Positions 16,437-25,706 of a DNA stretch of 64,000 nt are shown one piece after another. The DNA lies in assembly GCA_020725115.1 (NCBI GenBank), contig DYFR01000004.1:1-64000 (forward strand), read 5' to 3'. The notes beneath the pieces were generated by a model. That model did no database searches. It was given only the letters and a program-made list of their open reading frames with translations, and was not told where the DNA came from. Each line of letters opens with the position of its first letter. Position 1 is the stretch's first letter. Source of the DNA: Thiohalomonas denitrificans (GTDB lineage: Bacteria; Pseudomonadota; Gammaproteobacteria; Thiohalomonadales; Thiohalomonadaceae). The position numbers and the translations under genes were made by a program.

Positions 16437-19400
16437 ATGAACAGCCAGCTCTATCGCATCGTCTTCAGTCGCAGCCGCGGCGTATCGGTGGCGGTCGCCG
16501 AATTTACCAGGGCCCGTGGCAAGGGCAAGCGCAGTGCGGCGACGCGCCGGAGGGGTGAGGGCGCCAGGCCGCACCCAGCAGGGCGCAATGCGGCGGCCAT
16601 GGCCATGTTGACCGCGCTAGGGTTGGGTGTGCCCATGGGCATCAACGCCGCCATCATCGCCGACGCATCTGCACCACAGAACCAGCAACCCACGGTGGCC
16701 GTCACCGCCAACGGTACGCCCCAGGTCAACATCCAGACACCGAGCGTGGCGGGCGTGTCGCGCAACAGCTACAGCCAGTTCGACGTCGACGGCCGCGGCG
16801 CAATTCTCAACAATTCCAGTTGCAACACACAGACCCAGATCGGCGGCTGGGTTCAGGGCAACCCAAACCTGGTGCACGGTAGCGCACGAATCATCCTGAA
16901 CGAGGTGAACTCCAGTTTGCCCAGTCGCCTGAACGGCTATGTCGAAGTCGCAGGCAGCCGTGCCGAGGTCGTCATCGCCAATCCTTCCGGCATCAGCGTC
17001 AACGGCGGCGGCTTCATCAACGCCAGCCGTACCACCCTCACCACGGGTACTCCGCTCATGCACGGCGGCGACCTCAGGGGATACTCGGTCGAACAGGGCA
17101 CCATAAGGATCGAAGGCGCCGGTCTGGACCTGGCTCAAACGGACTATGCGGCCATCCTGGCCCGGGCCGTGGAGGTCAACGCCGGCGTCTGGGCGGAACA
17201 ACTGAAGGTGATAGCAGGCGCCAATCATATCGACGCCGGCCATGATCAGATCACTCCGGTTCCCGCCGGTGTTCCCCAATACGTCTATGCGCTCGATGTG
17301 GCCCACCTGGGCGGCATGTATGCCGGCAAGATTACGCTCGTCGGTACCGAGGCAGGGCTGGGGATGCGCAATGCGGGAGAGATCAACGCCGCAAGCGATT
17401 CCCTGATGCTCGCTGCCGACGGTATGCTCTCCAACACGGGAACGATGTCGGCACGGCATACCGTTGTGACGGTGGCAGGACTGGAGAATCGTGGTCTGAT
17501 CGACGGGCAGGAAACCCATATCCACGCCGCATCGCTCACAAATGTGGGTGGCGGGCGCATTTACGGCGATCGGGTGGCCATCGCGGCCCATACCCTGGTC
17601 AATGATGCCGAGTCGGTGGGTGGCGAAATCCGGGCCGCCGTCATCGCCGCCAGGGACAGGCTCGACATCGGCGCCGGCACAATCCGCAACCGCGAGCAGT
17701 CAGCGTTGTTCAGCGCCGGCGATCTGCATGTCGGCGGCACCCTCGATGCTGACGGCCATGCCGTCGGCAGTGCGGATGAGTTGCACAATACCAGCGCCTT
17801 CATCGAGTCGCTCGGTAACATGGGCTTGAGCGCCACGGGGCTGTACAACACCAACGAACACTACGCCGCAGAAGTGAGGCGGATAGCGGGGCCGAGCAGT
17901 GTTTCCTGGAGCAGCGGCAACTTCCAGTACAGCGTGACCAGAAGTGAATACCGGACGACCGTCGTTGAGGGCCGGCCCGGTCAGATACTCGCAGGCGGTG
18001 ACATGCATATCACGGGCAGCGTGTTGTTCAACGACAAGAGCCTCATCCTGGCAGGTGGCTCGCTTGGCGGCGATCTGGATCGTTTGCAGAACATCGACGC
18101 GCAGGGAGTGCATGTCGTTTCCGACTCCGGATACAGTCGCTACAGATACGAACAATGCGTGATTTACTGGCCGTGGCCGGCCAGCGGATGCGCTTACAGT
18201 GAATCGCGCTGGTCATCCTGGGTGCCCTACAATCCGGCCGACAGGGTAACCAGCGTCAGCCTCAATATCGCCAACACAGCTGAACACACCGCCGTGGCAG
18301 GCACGGGAACCGCTCTGCCGGGGCTGTATACCGTCAATCTCGCCAACCCCGGCACTCCCGTCATCGAGACCGACCCACGCTTTGCGGATTACCGTACCTG
18401 GCTGGGCAGCGATTACATGCTGGCCGCGCTGGAGCTGGAGCCCACCGGCGTCCTGCGCCGTCTGGGCGACGGTTTCTACGAACAGAGCCTGATCCGCGAT
18501 CAGATCGCCGCGCAGACCGGTCAGCGCTATCTGGCCGGCCATGACAACGACGAAGCGCAGTTCCGTGCCCTGATGGACAACGGCATTACCGCCGCCGCCG
18601 AGCTGCAGTTGCGTCCGGGCATCGCACTTACCGCGCAGCAGGTAGCACGGCTTACCAGTGACATCGTCTGGCTGGTCGAGCAGGAGGTACGGCTTGCTGA
18701 CGGCAGTATCGTCCGCGCCCTGGTGCCGCAGGTATACGCCCGGGTCAGGGACGGCGATCTCGATGCCTCCGGCACCCTCATCGCCGGCCGCAATATCATG
18801 CTTGCGGTGGAGGATGTTCTGCACAACAGCGGTACGCTGGCGGCGCACGAAGGGCTGGCGGTGGAAAGCGGCGGTATCGAAAATAGCGGCGGTCGCATCC
18901 ATGGCGACAGCGTGGTTCTTCTGGCGCGCGAGGACATCGACAACATCGGCGGCACGATCATCGGCGGCGGGCACCTGGCACTGGTCGCAGGTCGTGATCT
19001 CAATGTGGTGACCACGACTCGGAGCGACGCCAACCTGCACGGTGCCAGCAGCTACAGCCAGACCAACATCGATCGTGCCGCCACGCTCTACGTGAGCAAG
19101 TCCGGCGGGATGCTGCTGGCCAGTGCCGGCCGCGACGTGAACCTGACCGCCGCGGCCATCGCCAACGACGGCGCCGGAGGTGAAACGGTGATCGATGCCG
19201 GGCGCGACATCCTTCTCGGCACGGTTACCGTCGGCCGCCAGGACAATACCGTGTGGAATGCGGTGACCCACGTGAAGAAGGGACACAACCAGGACGCGGG
19301 GACGGAGATCGCGGTCGCCGGCGATGTGCGGCTACGCGCCGGCAATGATGTTGCGGCCACCGCCGGCCAGGTAGTCAGCCGCGACGGGGAACTGAGCGTC

Positions 19401-22178
19401 ACGGCCGGCAACGACATTCGTCTCCAGGCCGGCCAGGCCAGTGAGATGTCGGACATCGCCTACCAGGATACCAGCTACAGCCTGTTCTCCAGCAAGACCA
19501 CCACCATCCGCGATGCCCATGCCGACACCCGTGCGGTCGGCAGCACCTTGAGCGCCGAGCGTGTGGATATGCTGGCGGGGCGGAATATGGACATCAGCGG
19601 CAGCCAGGTGGTAGCCAGCCGCGACGTGAGCCTGCGGGCGCAGGGCGACATCACCCTCGCATCGGCGAGCGACACCAGCGAGGAGGTTCACTTCAAGGAT
19701 GTCAGCGAAAGCGGCCTGTTCAGCGGCGGCGGCCTGTCGGTAACCTACGGCACCCGGCAGCAAAGCACCGATGCCCAGAGCCGGCAGCTCACTGCGGCAC
19801 GCAGTACCGTTGGCAGCCTGGATGGCCAGGTTCAGATCGAAGCCGGCGGCCGTTATGAGCAGCAGGGCAGTGACGTGCTCGCCCCGCAGGGTGACATCGA
19901 CATCACGGCCCGCGACATCGCTGTCCTGACGACGGAGGAGCATGCCAGCACCCGTCTGGAAAACCGCTATCGGCAGACCGGCGTCACCCTGACCCTTACC
20001 AGTCCGCTCATCACTGCCCTGGAGACCGGGCAGCGCATGGCGCGCGCCGCGCGCGAGACCGGAGACGATCGACTGAAGACCCTGGCGGCGAGTGCCTCCG
20101 GGTTGGCCGCCTACGATGCCTATGTGCAATATCAACAAAATCCCGCCCAGGCCGGCGGCCTCAACATCAGCCTTTCCCTGGGCACCAGCCAAAGCGCAAG
20201 CACCACGGTGCAGACCCGACAGGGCGCCGCCGGGTCTGGCATCGCCGCGGGCCGTGATGTGCGCCTGAGCGCCCGCCGGAGCGAAGAACAAGGCGGCGAC
20301 ATCCTCATCGTCGGCTCCGGCGTCAGCGCAGGCAACGACGCAAGCCTGCAGGCCGACAACGACATCCACCTCCTCGCTGCACAAGACATCCACACCCGGC
20401 AAAGCAGCAACAACTCTTCCGGGGCCAGCGTCGGCATAGGTTTCAGGGTCGGCGGCCAAAGCAACGGCTTCACCCTCAACATCGGACTCAACGAAGGTCG
20501 CGGCCAGGCAGACGGCACGGACATCCTCCATACCCATAGCCAAATCCAGGCCGGCAATACCGCCAACGTGCACTCCGGTGGCGACACCACACTCAAGGGG
20601 GCCGTGGTCGAAGGCCGGCAGGTCATTGCCCAAGTCGGCGGCGACCTCACCATCGAAAGCGTGCAGGACACCAGCACCTACGACAGCAAGCAAAGCAGCA
20701 GCGGCATCGGTGTAAGCCTCTGTATACCGCCCTTCTGCTACGGCACATCCAGCGGTTCAGTGAGCATGAGTGACAGCAGAGCGCAGGGTGCCTACGCCTC
20801 GGTCGCCGCGCAGAGCGGGATAAGGGCCGGCGACGGCGGATTCGATATCGAGGTGCGTGGCAACACCGGCCTCAATGGCGGACTCATCGCGAGCGATGCC
20901 GACACCGAGCACAATCGCCTCGTCACCACCACCCTCACCACCGAAGACCTCGCCAACCGCGCCGAGACCAGCGCCAGCGCCTCCGGCCTCAGTCTCAGCA
21001 GCGACATGCTCACCCAGGGCAAGTACGGCCTCACCAAAGCCCTGGTCGCCAATACCCAACTTGACGCCGAACGCTCGGGAAGCTCCAGCGGCCAGACCCG
21101 CAGCGCCATTGCCACGGGCGAGGTCGTCATCACCGACAACGAGAGGCAGCAGCAACTCACCGGCCACAGCGCGGAGGATACGGTGGCAATGCTCAACCGC
21201 GATACCGACGCGGCACATACGGCCGCGCAGAAGCAGGACGTGGAGGGAATGCAGCGGCAGGTGGAGGCCGAGCGGGAAATCAAGCAGGCGGTGTATGCCG
21301 AAGCGGTTAAGTTTACCGACGAGTCCTATCGGACGATGTTTGTGAAAAAAGCCGATATTTACCAGGTTGAACGCGACCAGGATGGAAGGATGGCGATGGA
21401 CGAAAACGGCAATCCCGTTATGCGCGCCTTGAGCGAGGAGGAAAAGCGCAACCTCCAGCCGGGCGCCGACGGCAAGCCCATCATCTTCACCAACGGCATC
21501 TTCAACGATGAAGTCGCGGCGGGAAACTACGCCGTACAGATGAGCGAGATAGACATGGGCGAGAAGGTCTACCTGATCTACTTCCCAGAGGCAGGCAATG
21601 GCCTTTCTGAGTTCCTGGTGGCCGGCTACCAGAAATACCTGGAAAACGATTTCTTCGGCCTGGCCAACACCACCCAGGAGACCCGCGCCATCATGCAGCA
21701 GTACGGCGAAACCGGTCTGAGTCTGATCGGCCACAGCCGCGGCGCGATGACCATCGGCAATGCCATGGAATCACTGGAGCGGATGCCTGCCTCAGTCGGC
21801 AGCCTGTACGATACCGACATCAAGCTGGTGGGGCCGGCCTACAGCGCCAGACAGGCCGCGAACCTGCTGGACACCCTGAGCGATGGATTCGGTCAAGGCA
21901 TCAACCTGCAAAACCATGCCGATGACTTTGTGGGGACGCTCATTGGTGGCAACCCTGCAACGTACAGCAAGAGACCCAACAATGGCGACTGGCAGCATGG
22001 AGCGGAAGATATCTTTGAGAACCCGCCGGTGGCAGGCAAGCTGGTTGAGTGGGTGAGGATATTTGGCGATGCGCCGACAGTGCATGGCTGTTATGGGTCG
22101 GGGGCTGCGCATAAAGATTGCACCAAGAACTACGGTAAAGCGCCGACAATGAACATCCAAGCAGAACGGCTGAAATAA
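16437..22178 (+). CDS. TpsA exoprotein (FhaB/CdiA-like) with C-terminal GHSRG hydrolase-like domain
   Basis: 1913 residues. ATG 16437 gives an extended signal peptide (MNSQLYRIVFSRSRG...), hydrophobic at about 55-70. The TPS domain follows with NPNL near 143 and NPSGI near 182. Residues about 300-1500 are filamentous-haemagglutinin repeats. The tail from about 1570 ends in a separate domain with GHSRG at 1765-1769 (Ser1767), Asp1829/1830 and His1883, a plausible alpha/beta-hydrolase triad. It is secreted by the upstream TpsB. By analogy with contact-dependent inhibition the tail may be a toxin, here perhaps a lipase/esterase; that is inference. No VENN motif is seen. Confidence 0.9.
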   Translation: MNSQLYRIVFSRSRGVSVAVAEFTRARGKGKRSAATRRRGEGARPHPAGRNAAAMAMLTALGLGVPMGINAAIIADASAPQNQQPTVAVTANGTPQVNIQTPSVAGVSRNSYSQFDVDGRGAILNNSSCNTQTQIGGWVQGNPNLVHGSARIILNEVNSSLPSRLNGYVEVAGSRAEVVIANPSGISVNGGGFINASRTTLTTGTPLMHGGDLRGYSVEQGTIRIEGAGLDLAQTDYAAILARAVEVNAGVWAEQLKVIAGANHIDAGHDQITPVPAGVPQYVYALDVAHLGGMYAGKITLVGTEAGLGMRNAGEINAASDSLMLAADGMLSNTGTMSARHTVVTVAGLENRGLIDGQETHIHAASLTNVGGGRIYGDRVAIAAHTLVNDAESVGGEIRAAVIAARDRLDIGAGTIRNREQSALFSAGDLHVGGTLDADGHAVGSADELHNTSAFIESLGNMGLSATGLYNTNEHYAAEVRRIAGPSSVSWSSGNFQYSVTRSEYRTTVVEGRPGQILAGGDMHITGSVLFNDKSLILAGGSLGGDLDRLQNIDAQGVHVVSDSGYSRYRYEQCVIYWPWPASGCAYSESRWSSWVPYNPADRVTSVSLNIANTAEHTAVAGTGTALPGLYTVNLANPGTPVIETDPRFADYRTWLGSDYMLAALELEPTGVLRRLGDGFYEQSLIRDQIAAQTGQRYLAGHDNDEAQFRALMDNGITAAAELQLRPGIALTAQQVARLTSDIVWLVEQEVRLADGSIVRALVPQVYARVRDGDLDASGTLIAGRNIMLAVEDVLHNSGTLAAHEGLAVESGGIENSGGRIHGDSVVLLAREDIDNIGGTIIGGGHLALVAGRDLNVVTTTRSDANLHGASSYSQTNIDRAATLYVSKSGGMLLASAGRDVNLTAAAIANDGAGGETVIDAGRDILLGTVTVGRQDNTVWNAVTHVKKGHNQDAGTEIAVAGDVRLRAGNDVAATAGQVVSRDGELSVTAGNDIRLQAGQASEMSDIAYQDTSYSLFSSKTTTIRDAHADTRAVGSTLSAERVDMLAGRNMDISGSQVVASRDVSLRAQGDITLASASDTSEEVHFKDVSESGLFSGGGLSVTYGTRQQSTDAQSRQLTAARSTVGSLDGQVQIEAGGRYEQQGSDVLAPQGDIDITARDIAVLTTEEHASTRLENRYRQTGVTLTLTSPLITALETGQRMARAARETGDDRLKTLAASASGLAAYDAYVQYQQNPAQAGGLNISLSLGTSQSASTTVQTRQGAAGSGIAAGRDVRLSARRSEEQGGDILIVGSGVSAGNDASLQADNDIHLLAAQDIHTRQSSNNSSGASVGIGFRVGGQSNGFTLNIGLNEGRGQADGTDILHTHSQIQAGNTANVHSGGDTTLKGAVVEGRQVIAQVGGDLTIESVQDTSTYDSKQSSSGIGVSLCIPPFCYGTSSGSVSMSDSRAQGAYASVAAQSGIRAGDGGFDIEVRGNTGLNGGLIASDADTEHNRLVTTTLTTEDLANRAETSASASGLSLSSDMLTQGKYGLTKALVANTQLDAERSGSSSGQTRSAIATGEVVITDNERQQQLTGHSAEDTVAMLNRDTDAAHTAAQKQDVEGMQRQVEAEREIKQAVYAEAVKFTDESYRTMFVKKADIYQVERDQDGRMAMDENGNPVMRALSEEEKRNLQPGADGKPIIFTNGIFNDEVAAGNYAVQMSEIDMGEKVYLIYFPEAGNGLSEFLVAGYQKYLENDFFGLANTTQETRAIMQQYGETGLSLIGHSRGAMTIGNAMESLERMPASVGSLYDTDIKLVGPAYSARQAANLLDTLSDGFGQGINLQNHADDFVGTLIGGNPATYSKRPNNGDWQHGAEDIFENPPVAGKLVEWVRIFGDAPTVHGCYGSGAAHKDCTKNYGKAPTMNIQAERLK
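20691..20893 (+). repeat. 203-bp segment duplicated at 22701-22903
   Basis: This part of tpsA aligns without gaps, at an offset of 2010 bases, to the orphan fragment at 22701-22903. Bases 20802-20856 are identical in both copies, and most other differences are third-position changes. It encodes GVSLCIPPFCYG...AYASVAAQSGIRAG. The repeat gives a homologous recombination site by which a new C-terminal module could be brought onto the full-length gene. Confidence 0.85.
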
Positions 22179-22188
22179 GGAGCAAACC

Positions 22189-22674
22189 ATGAAATATGTG
22201 GCCGTTATTTTGCTAACGCTACTCGTCGGGTGCACAAAGCCATTTCAGCCTATGAAGCCAGGATACAAATTGTGGTCGAAAGCAGGTGCGAGTGACTTAG
22301 ATGTCAAAAAGGCTATGCTCGAATGCGGAGAACCAACTCCAGATCCTACGGTTCAATCATTCGTATATGCCTTTGGCCTGAGAGATGATGACTCTCAATT
22401 AAATTATTTTTTTCTAACAGACTCCTGTATGGAAAATGCTGGATTCAAGCCGCACCGATACACCGTCGCAGAATACTGCTCCTGGGATCGCCACAAACAC
22501 CTACCCGCCTGCCAGCCCGGAGCAGAAATCCCCGAGCCGAGCGTGGAGCGCCGGGTCAACAGTTGGTGGTGCAAGATCAAGACAGACTACGAGTACTGCA
22601 AGCAACACGCGGTCAACCCGCCGGCATGTGACCCGGAAGGCTACAAGAAGCCGCCGCCTGAGTGTCTGCCGTGA
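22189..22674 (+). CDS. lipoprotein, candidate immunity protein of the TpsA tail
   Basis: 161 residues with a lipoprotein signal: MKYVAVILLTLLVGC, Cys15 as the acylated residue. The mature part is small, charged and cysteine-rich (at least eight Cys, e.g. AMLECG, TDSCMENAGF, WWCKIKTDYEYCKQ) and would be periplasmic. It starts 10 bases after the tpsA stop behind AAGGAG, so it is cotranscribed. The first 230 bases are much richer in A+T than tpsA, typical of exchanged immunity genes. Periplasmic lipoproteins neutralise several secreted lipase toxins, which fits the GHSRG tail, but immunity is not shown by sequence. Confidence 0.72.
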   Translation: MKYVAVILLTLLVGCTKPFQPMKPGYKLWSKAGASDLDVKKAMLECGEPTPDPTVQSFVYAFGLRDDDSQLNYFFLTDSCMENAGFKPHRYTVAEYCSWDRHKHLPACQPGAEIPEPSVERRVNSWWCKIKTDYEYCKQHAVNPPACDPEGYKKPPPECLP

Positions 22675-23336
22675 TATGTGAGGCTATTCCACATAACCGG
22701 CAAAGCAGCGCCGGCATCGGCGTCAGTCTGTGCATCCCGCCCTTCTGCTACGGCGCATCCAGCGGCTCGGTGAGCATGAGCGACAGCAAAGCGCAAGGCG
22801 CCTACGCCTCAGTCGCCGCGCAGAGCGGGATAAGGGCCGGCGACGGCGGATTCGATATCGAGGTGCACGGCGACACCACCCTCAAAGGCGGCGTCATCGC
22901 CAGTACCCAAGCCGCCGTGGACACGGGACGCAACCACTTCGAGACCGGCGGCGAGCTGACATTCGTCGACCTCGACAACCGCGCCGCCTACGAGGCCGAA
23001 GGCTACGGGGTGACGATCGGCGTGGGTGCGAACGTCTCGTTGAGCGGCGCAGGAATCGGCTCGGACAAGGGTAGCAGCTCTGGCATCACACAGTCCGGCA
23101 TCGCTGGTATCGCAGGGAAAGAAGCAATCAGGACGGGTGGCGCCTCTGGCGGCATCGCGCAAATCTTCGATGCTGACAAGGTGCAAAGAGAGATAAATGC
23201 CCAGGTTACCATCACTCAGGAATTCGGGCAGAGGGCGAGCATGGTCGTGAAGGACTATGCCACGGCACAACGCAAGGCGCGCTACGAACAACTCAAACAA
23301 GCCGGAGTTCGGGGTCAGAGTAAAAACTCGGAGTAG
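22662..23336 (+). pseudogene. orphan tpsA C-terminal fragment
   Basis: An open frame of 224 codons (GTG at 22662) with no secretion signal. From 22701 it repeats the tpsA haemagglutinin segment, then continues with a different pre-toxin region (ETGGELTFVDLDNRAAYEAEG...IFDADKVQREINAQVTITQEFGQ), a pattern common just before exchangeable tails in FhaB/CdiA proteins. The last codons come from the inverted-repeat element at 23305-23411, so the original tail is lost. Such silent modules sit downstream of full-length genes in contact-inhibition loci. Expression as an independent protein is unlikely. Confidence 0.78.
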
Positions 23337-23411
23337 CAGCTCGTGTGGAGTTTGGGAAGAATCGGAGAGTTTTTATTCAGGCCCAGAACTCATTACTCTG
23401 ACCACGAACTC
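23305..23411. mobile_element. 107-bp MITE-like element with 19-bp inverted ends
   Basis: Left end GAGTTCGGGGTCAGAGTAA (23305-23323) and right end TTACTCTGACCACGAACTC (23393-23411) are inverted repeats with one mismatch. The interior has no coding capacity. It supplies the stop codon of the orphan tpsA fragment, so it probably inserted into that frame. Target duplications are not obvious. No transposase is in the window. Confidence 0.65.
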
Positions 23412-23453
23412 ACTCGCAGGGTGCGTACAAAAGATCGTCGTATTGGAGGCTGT

Positions 23454-24167
23454 ATGAATCACAATGTGTCCCGGGTTGCTGTTTCGCTCATGTTGGCTGT
23501 GTCAATTGCTGGGTGCGCTACAGTGCTATTGTCATCTGCGCCGGTCAGCAAGACCGTTACGCAGTCGTCACTTGCATTTGAGGATATCGTCGTAGCGATT
23601 GGTCGAGTGGATGGGGGTGATGATTCTGCAAGTTTGCCGGAAGGACAGAGTTTGGTGTTTATTGGGCTGGACAAGGCCTACGTGGTGAAGAAGGGGGCGG
23701 TTGACCTTTCGGCTATCGCATTTGGTGTAAATGGGGACCATGTCGCTGTAAATGCTGGCGGCCCGATTAAATTCGTAATAAACGGTGATAAATTTTATGG
23801 TGTTGTCAGGATCGTATATAGAAACCATGCTGCCGAAGTGACCGATGAGGAAAGACGGATACTTCGGAGCCTGAAGTTTCATGAGGAGCGTGAGCGCGTT
23901 GGCTTATGGACAACCAGAGCGATATTTTGGAGAGAGATTTACCTTGCTGGCGAGGTCTATGGGCTCGGTTCTGAATTTTCGTTGCCCCTACAAAATCTCA
24001 AGCGTGTGCGCCAGGTTCAGTTTTATGAATTGGGCGAGTCAATTACAGTAACGGACTCACGTAGAGTTTCCGACAAATTTGCAGCATTACCACTGGCTGT
24101 AATGTTTGATGTCGTGACATTTCCGATTCAGACAATGTTTCTCGCAAGTCGTCTGGCGCAGGAGTAA
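23454..24167 (+). CDS. hypothetical lipoprotein downstream of orphan tpsA module
   Basis: 237 residues from ATG 23454, which follows GGAGG; the frame extends upstream into the inverted-repeat element without support. The leader ends in the lipobox SIAGC near residue 20. The rest is a soluble beta-rich domain (FEDIVVAIGRVDGG, VVRIVYRNHAAEV) with no known motif. Base composition is more A+T-rich than the flanking core genes. Its place after the orphan module suggests a leftover immunity or accessory protein; this is inference only. Confidence 0.65.
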   Translation: MNHNVSRVAVSLMLAVSIAGCATVLLSSAPVSKTVTQSSLAFEDIVVAIGRVDGGDDSASLPEGQSLVFIGLDKAYVVKKGAVDLSAIAFGVNGDHVAVNAGGPIKFVINGDKFYGVVRIVYRNHAAEVTDEERRILRSLKFHEERERVGLWTTRAIFWREIYLAGEVYGLGSEFSLPLQNLKRVRQVQFYELGESITVTDSRRVSDKFAALPLAVMFDVVTFPIQTMFLASRLAQE

Positions 24168-24398
24168 TGCGGCTTGGACGCATGGGGGTGTGACTGATTT
24201 CACAGAAGATATTTGGGGAGAATGCGGAAGTCACGGCAGTGACGGTGGAAGTGGCCATGAATCGCATCTCATGGGCACAACGCTCCCCGTGCCAGCGGCG
24301 TTCTATGCCGGATACATGTGCTTCGCAGATTCGTTGACGTTGGCAGGGTATCGCTCTCGCGATCAAAAGGGCACAGGTATCGCGCCGGGATAGCGGTT

Positions 24399-25670
24399 TC
24401 AGAAACTGTAGCGCAGGCGCAGTTCGATGCGGCTGTCATTGGGTTTGGCGCCGAACTCACTCAGGTGCGTGCCGCCCAGCACGGTGGTGCGCAGGCGCAG
24501 TTCCAGATCGTTGATGCCGGTGTAGAGCAGTTCCGGCGTGAGCGACCAGCTGCCGTCGTTCACGTTGTGGATGGCGGTGAGTGCCGGGGTGAAGTAGAGG
24601 ATGTCGAAGGGTTCCTTCTGCGCAATGCGCAGGTAGAGATAGTCCTGCATGGCGCTGGGGCGGGTATAGCCGGCCTGGCCGATGGTACGCAGTTGCGGCA
24701 GGGTGGCGGCGGGGGCGCTGATCACCTGCGTCAGATATGCCTCCATTTCGGCCTGTGTGTAGCCGCGATCATCATGGTAATACTCGGCGATCCAGGTGGT
24801 TTCGCGTTCCGTGAGATAGCGCAGTCCGAGCAGCCAGCTGTGGGCGGCGTAGGTGCGGGTCACGAGACCGCCGGGGCCGAGTATCTTCTGTTCGTAAGCG
24901 CCGATGTAGGCGTATTCGCCGTGGATTTCCAGATTGGTTGCGAGGTTGGCGGAGAAGTCGATGCCGACACGGCCCGGCCGGCTGCCTGCGCTCAGCCAGA
25001 GCAGGTCGATATCGATGTCGCGGTAGAGCAGATATAACTTGGCGGCGGCGTTGAGCGCCTGACTGGGGCCGAAGTCATCGTTCACCTCGCTGGTCACGGG
25101 CAGCAGCACCGGGGTAAACGCCACGGTATGCAGGTCACTGCCGCGGGTGCGGATGAAGTCGGCGCCGGTAATGATGAAGCCTTCGCGCGACAACTCGGGA
25201 TCGACGGGATCCTTGAGGCGCTCGATGAAGCCGACCGGATTCCACGCATAGCCCTTGCCCCATTTGATTGCCCGCTTGCCGACCTCAATCGTCGTTGTCG
25301 CATCGGCCTGGTGGCTCAGGTACAGCTCATAGAAACGGCCGGAGGCAGTGCTGCCCTGATAGTCGTGTTGAGACTGGCCATGCCAGGTGCCGAACAGGCG
25401 TGAATCGCCGCTGCGATAGCTTCCGGTCAGCTCCAGGGCCGCGCTGTCGCGATCAATGGAATCGCGCGAGCTGTCGGTGAAGTTGAGGCGGTAGAGTGGG
25501 CTATTCTGGGTCAGACGCTGGTGTTCGTATTTCAGCTCCACATAGCCGTGCAGCTCGAACGGGCTGGGTTCGGCATAGGCGGACAGGTCGAAGTCAAAGT
25601 CGCTGGCGGCGTGTGCGAGTGCGGGTAAACACAGAATCGAAACACGGACAAGATGAACAAGATGTTTCAT
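24399..25670 (-). CDS. outer-membrane beta-barrel protein
   Basis: 423 residues from ATG 25670 (an in-frame TTG at 25679 is less likely). A signal peptide (MKHLVHLVRVSILCLPALAHA) is followed by alternating amphipathic strands with many aromatic residues and a C-terminal Phe (LRLRYSF), as in outer-membrane barrels. The GYVELKYEHQR start and the internal GKRAIKWGKGYAWNPVGF motif resemble porin-like partners found beside LolA/LolCD-like genes. It is the last gene of the minus-strand operon that begins at 30977. Substrate unknown. Confidence 0.75.
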   Translation of the reverse strand: MKHLVHLVRVSILCLPALAHAASDFDFDLSAYAEPSPFELHGYVELKYEHQRLTQNSPLYRLNFTDSSRDSIDRDSAALELTGSYRSGDSRLFGTWHGQSQHDYQGSTASGRFYELYLSHQADATTTIEVGKRAIKWGKGYAWNPVGFIERLKDPVDPELSREGFIITGADFIRTRGSDLHTVAFTPVLLPVTSEVNDDFGPSQALNAAAKLYLLYRDIDIDLLWLSAGSRPGRVGIDFSANLATNLEIHGEYAYIGAYEQKILGPGGLVTRTYAAHSWLLGLRYLTERETTWIAEYYHDDRGYTQAEMEAYLTQVISAPAATLPQLRTIGQAGYTRPSAMQDYLYLRIAQKEPFDILYFTPALTAIHNVNDGSWSLTPELLYTGINDLELRLRTTVLGGTHLSEFGAKPNDSRIELRLRYSF

Positions 25671-25686
25671 GATGAACAAGATGTTT
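25652..25686. repeat. 16-bp direct repeat over the start of the barrel gene
   Basis: GATGAACAAGATGTTT occurs at 25652-25667 and 25671-25686, a 19-base period. The inner copy encodes part of the signal peptide and the other lies just upstream, so the start region looks like a recent duplication. No ribosome site is evident between them. Confidence 0.6.
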
Positions 25687-25706
25687 TGTAGTCCCGGAAC
25701 TTGCGG

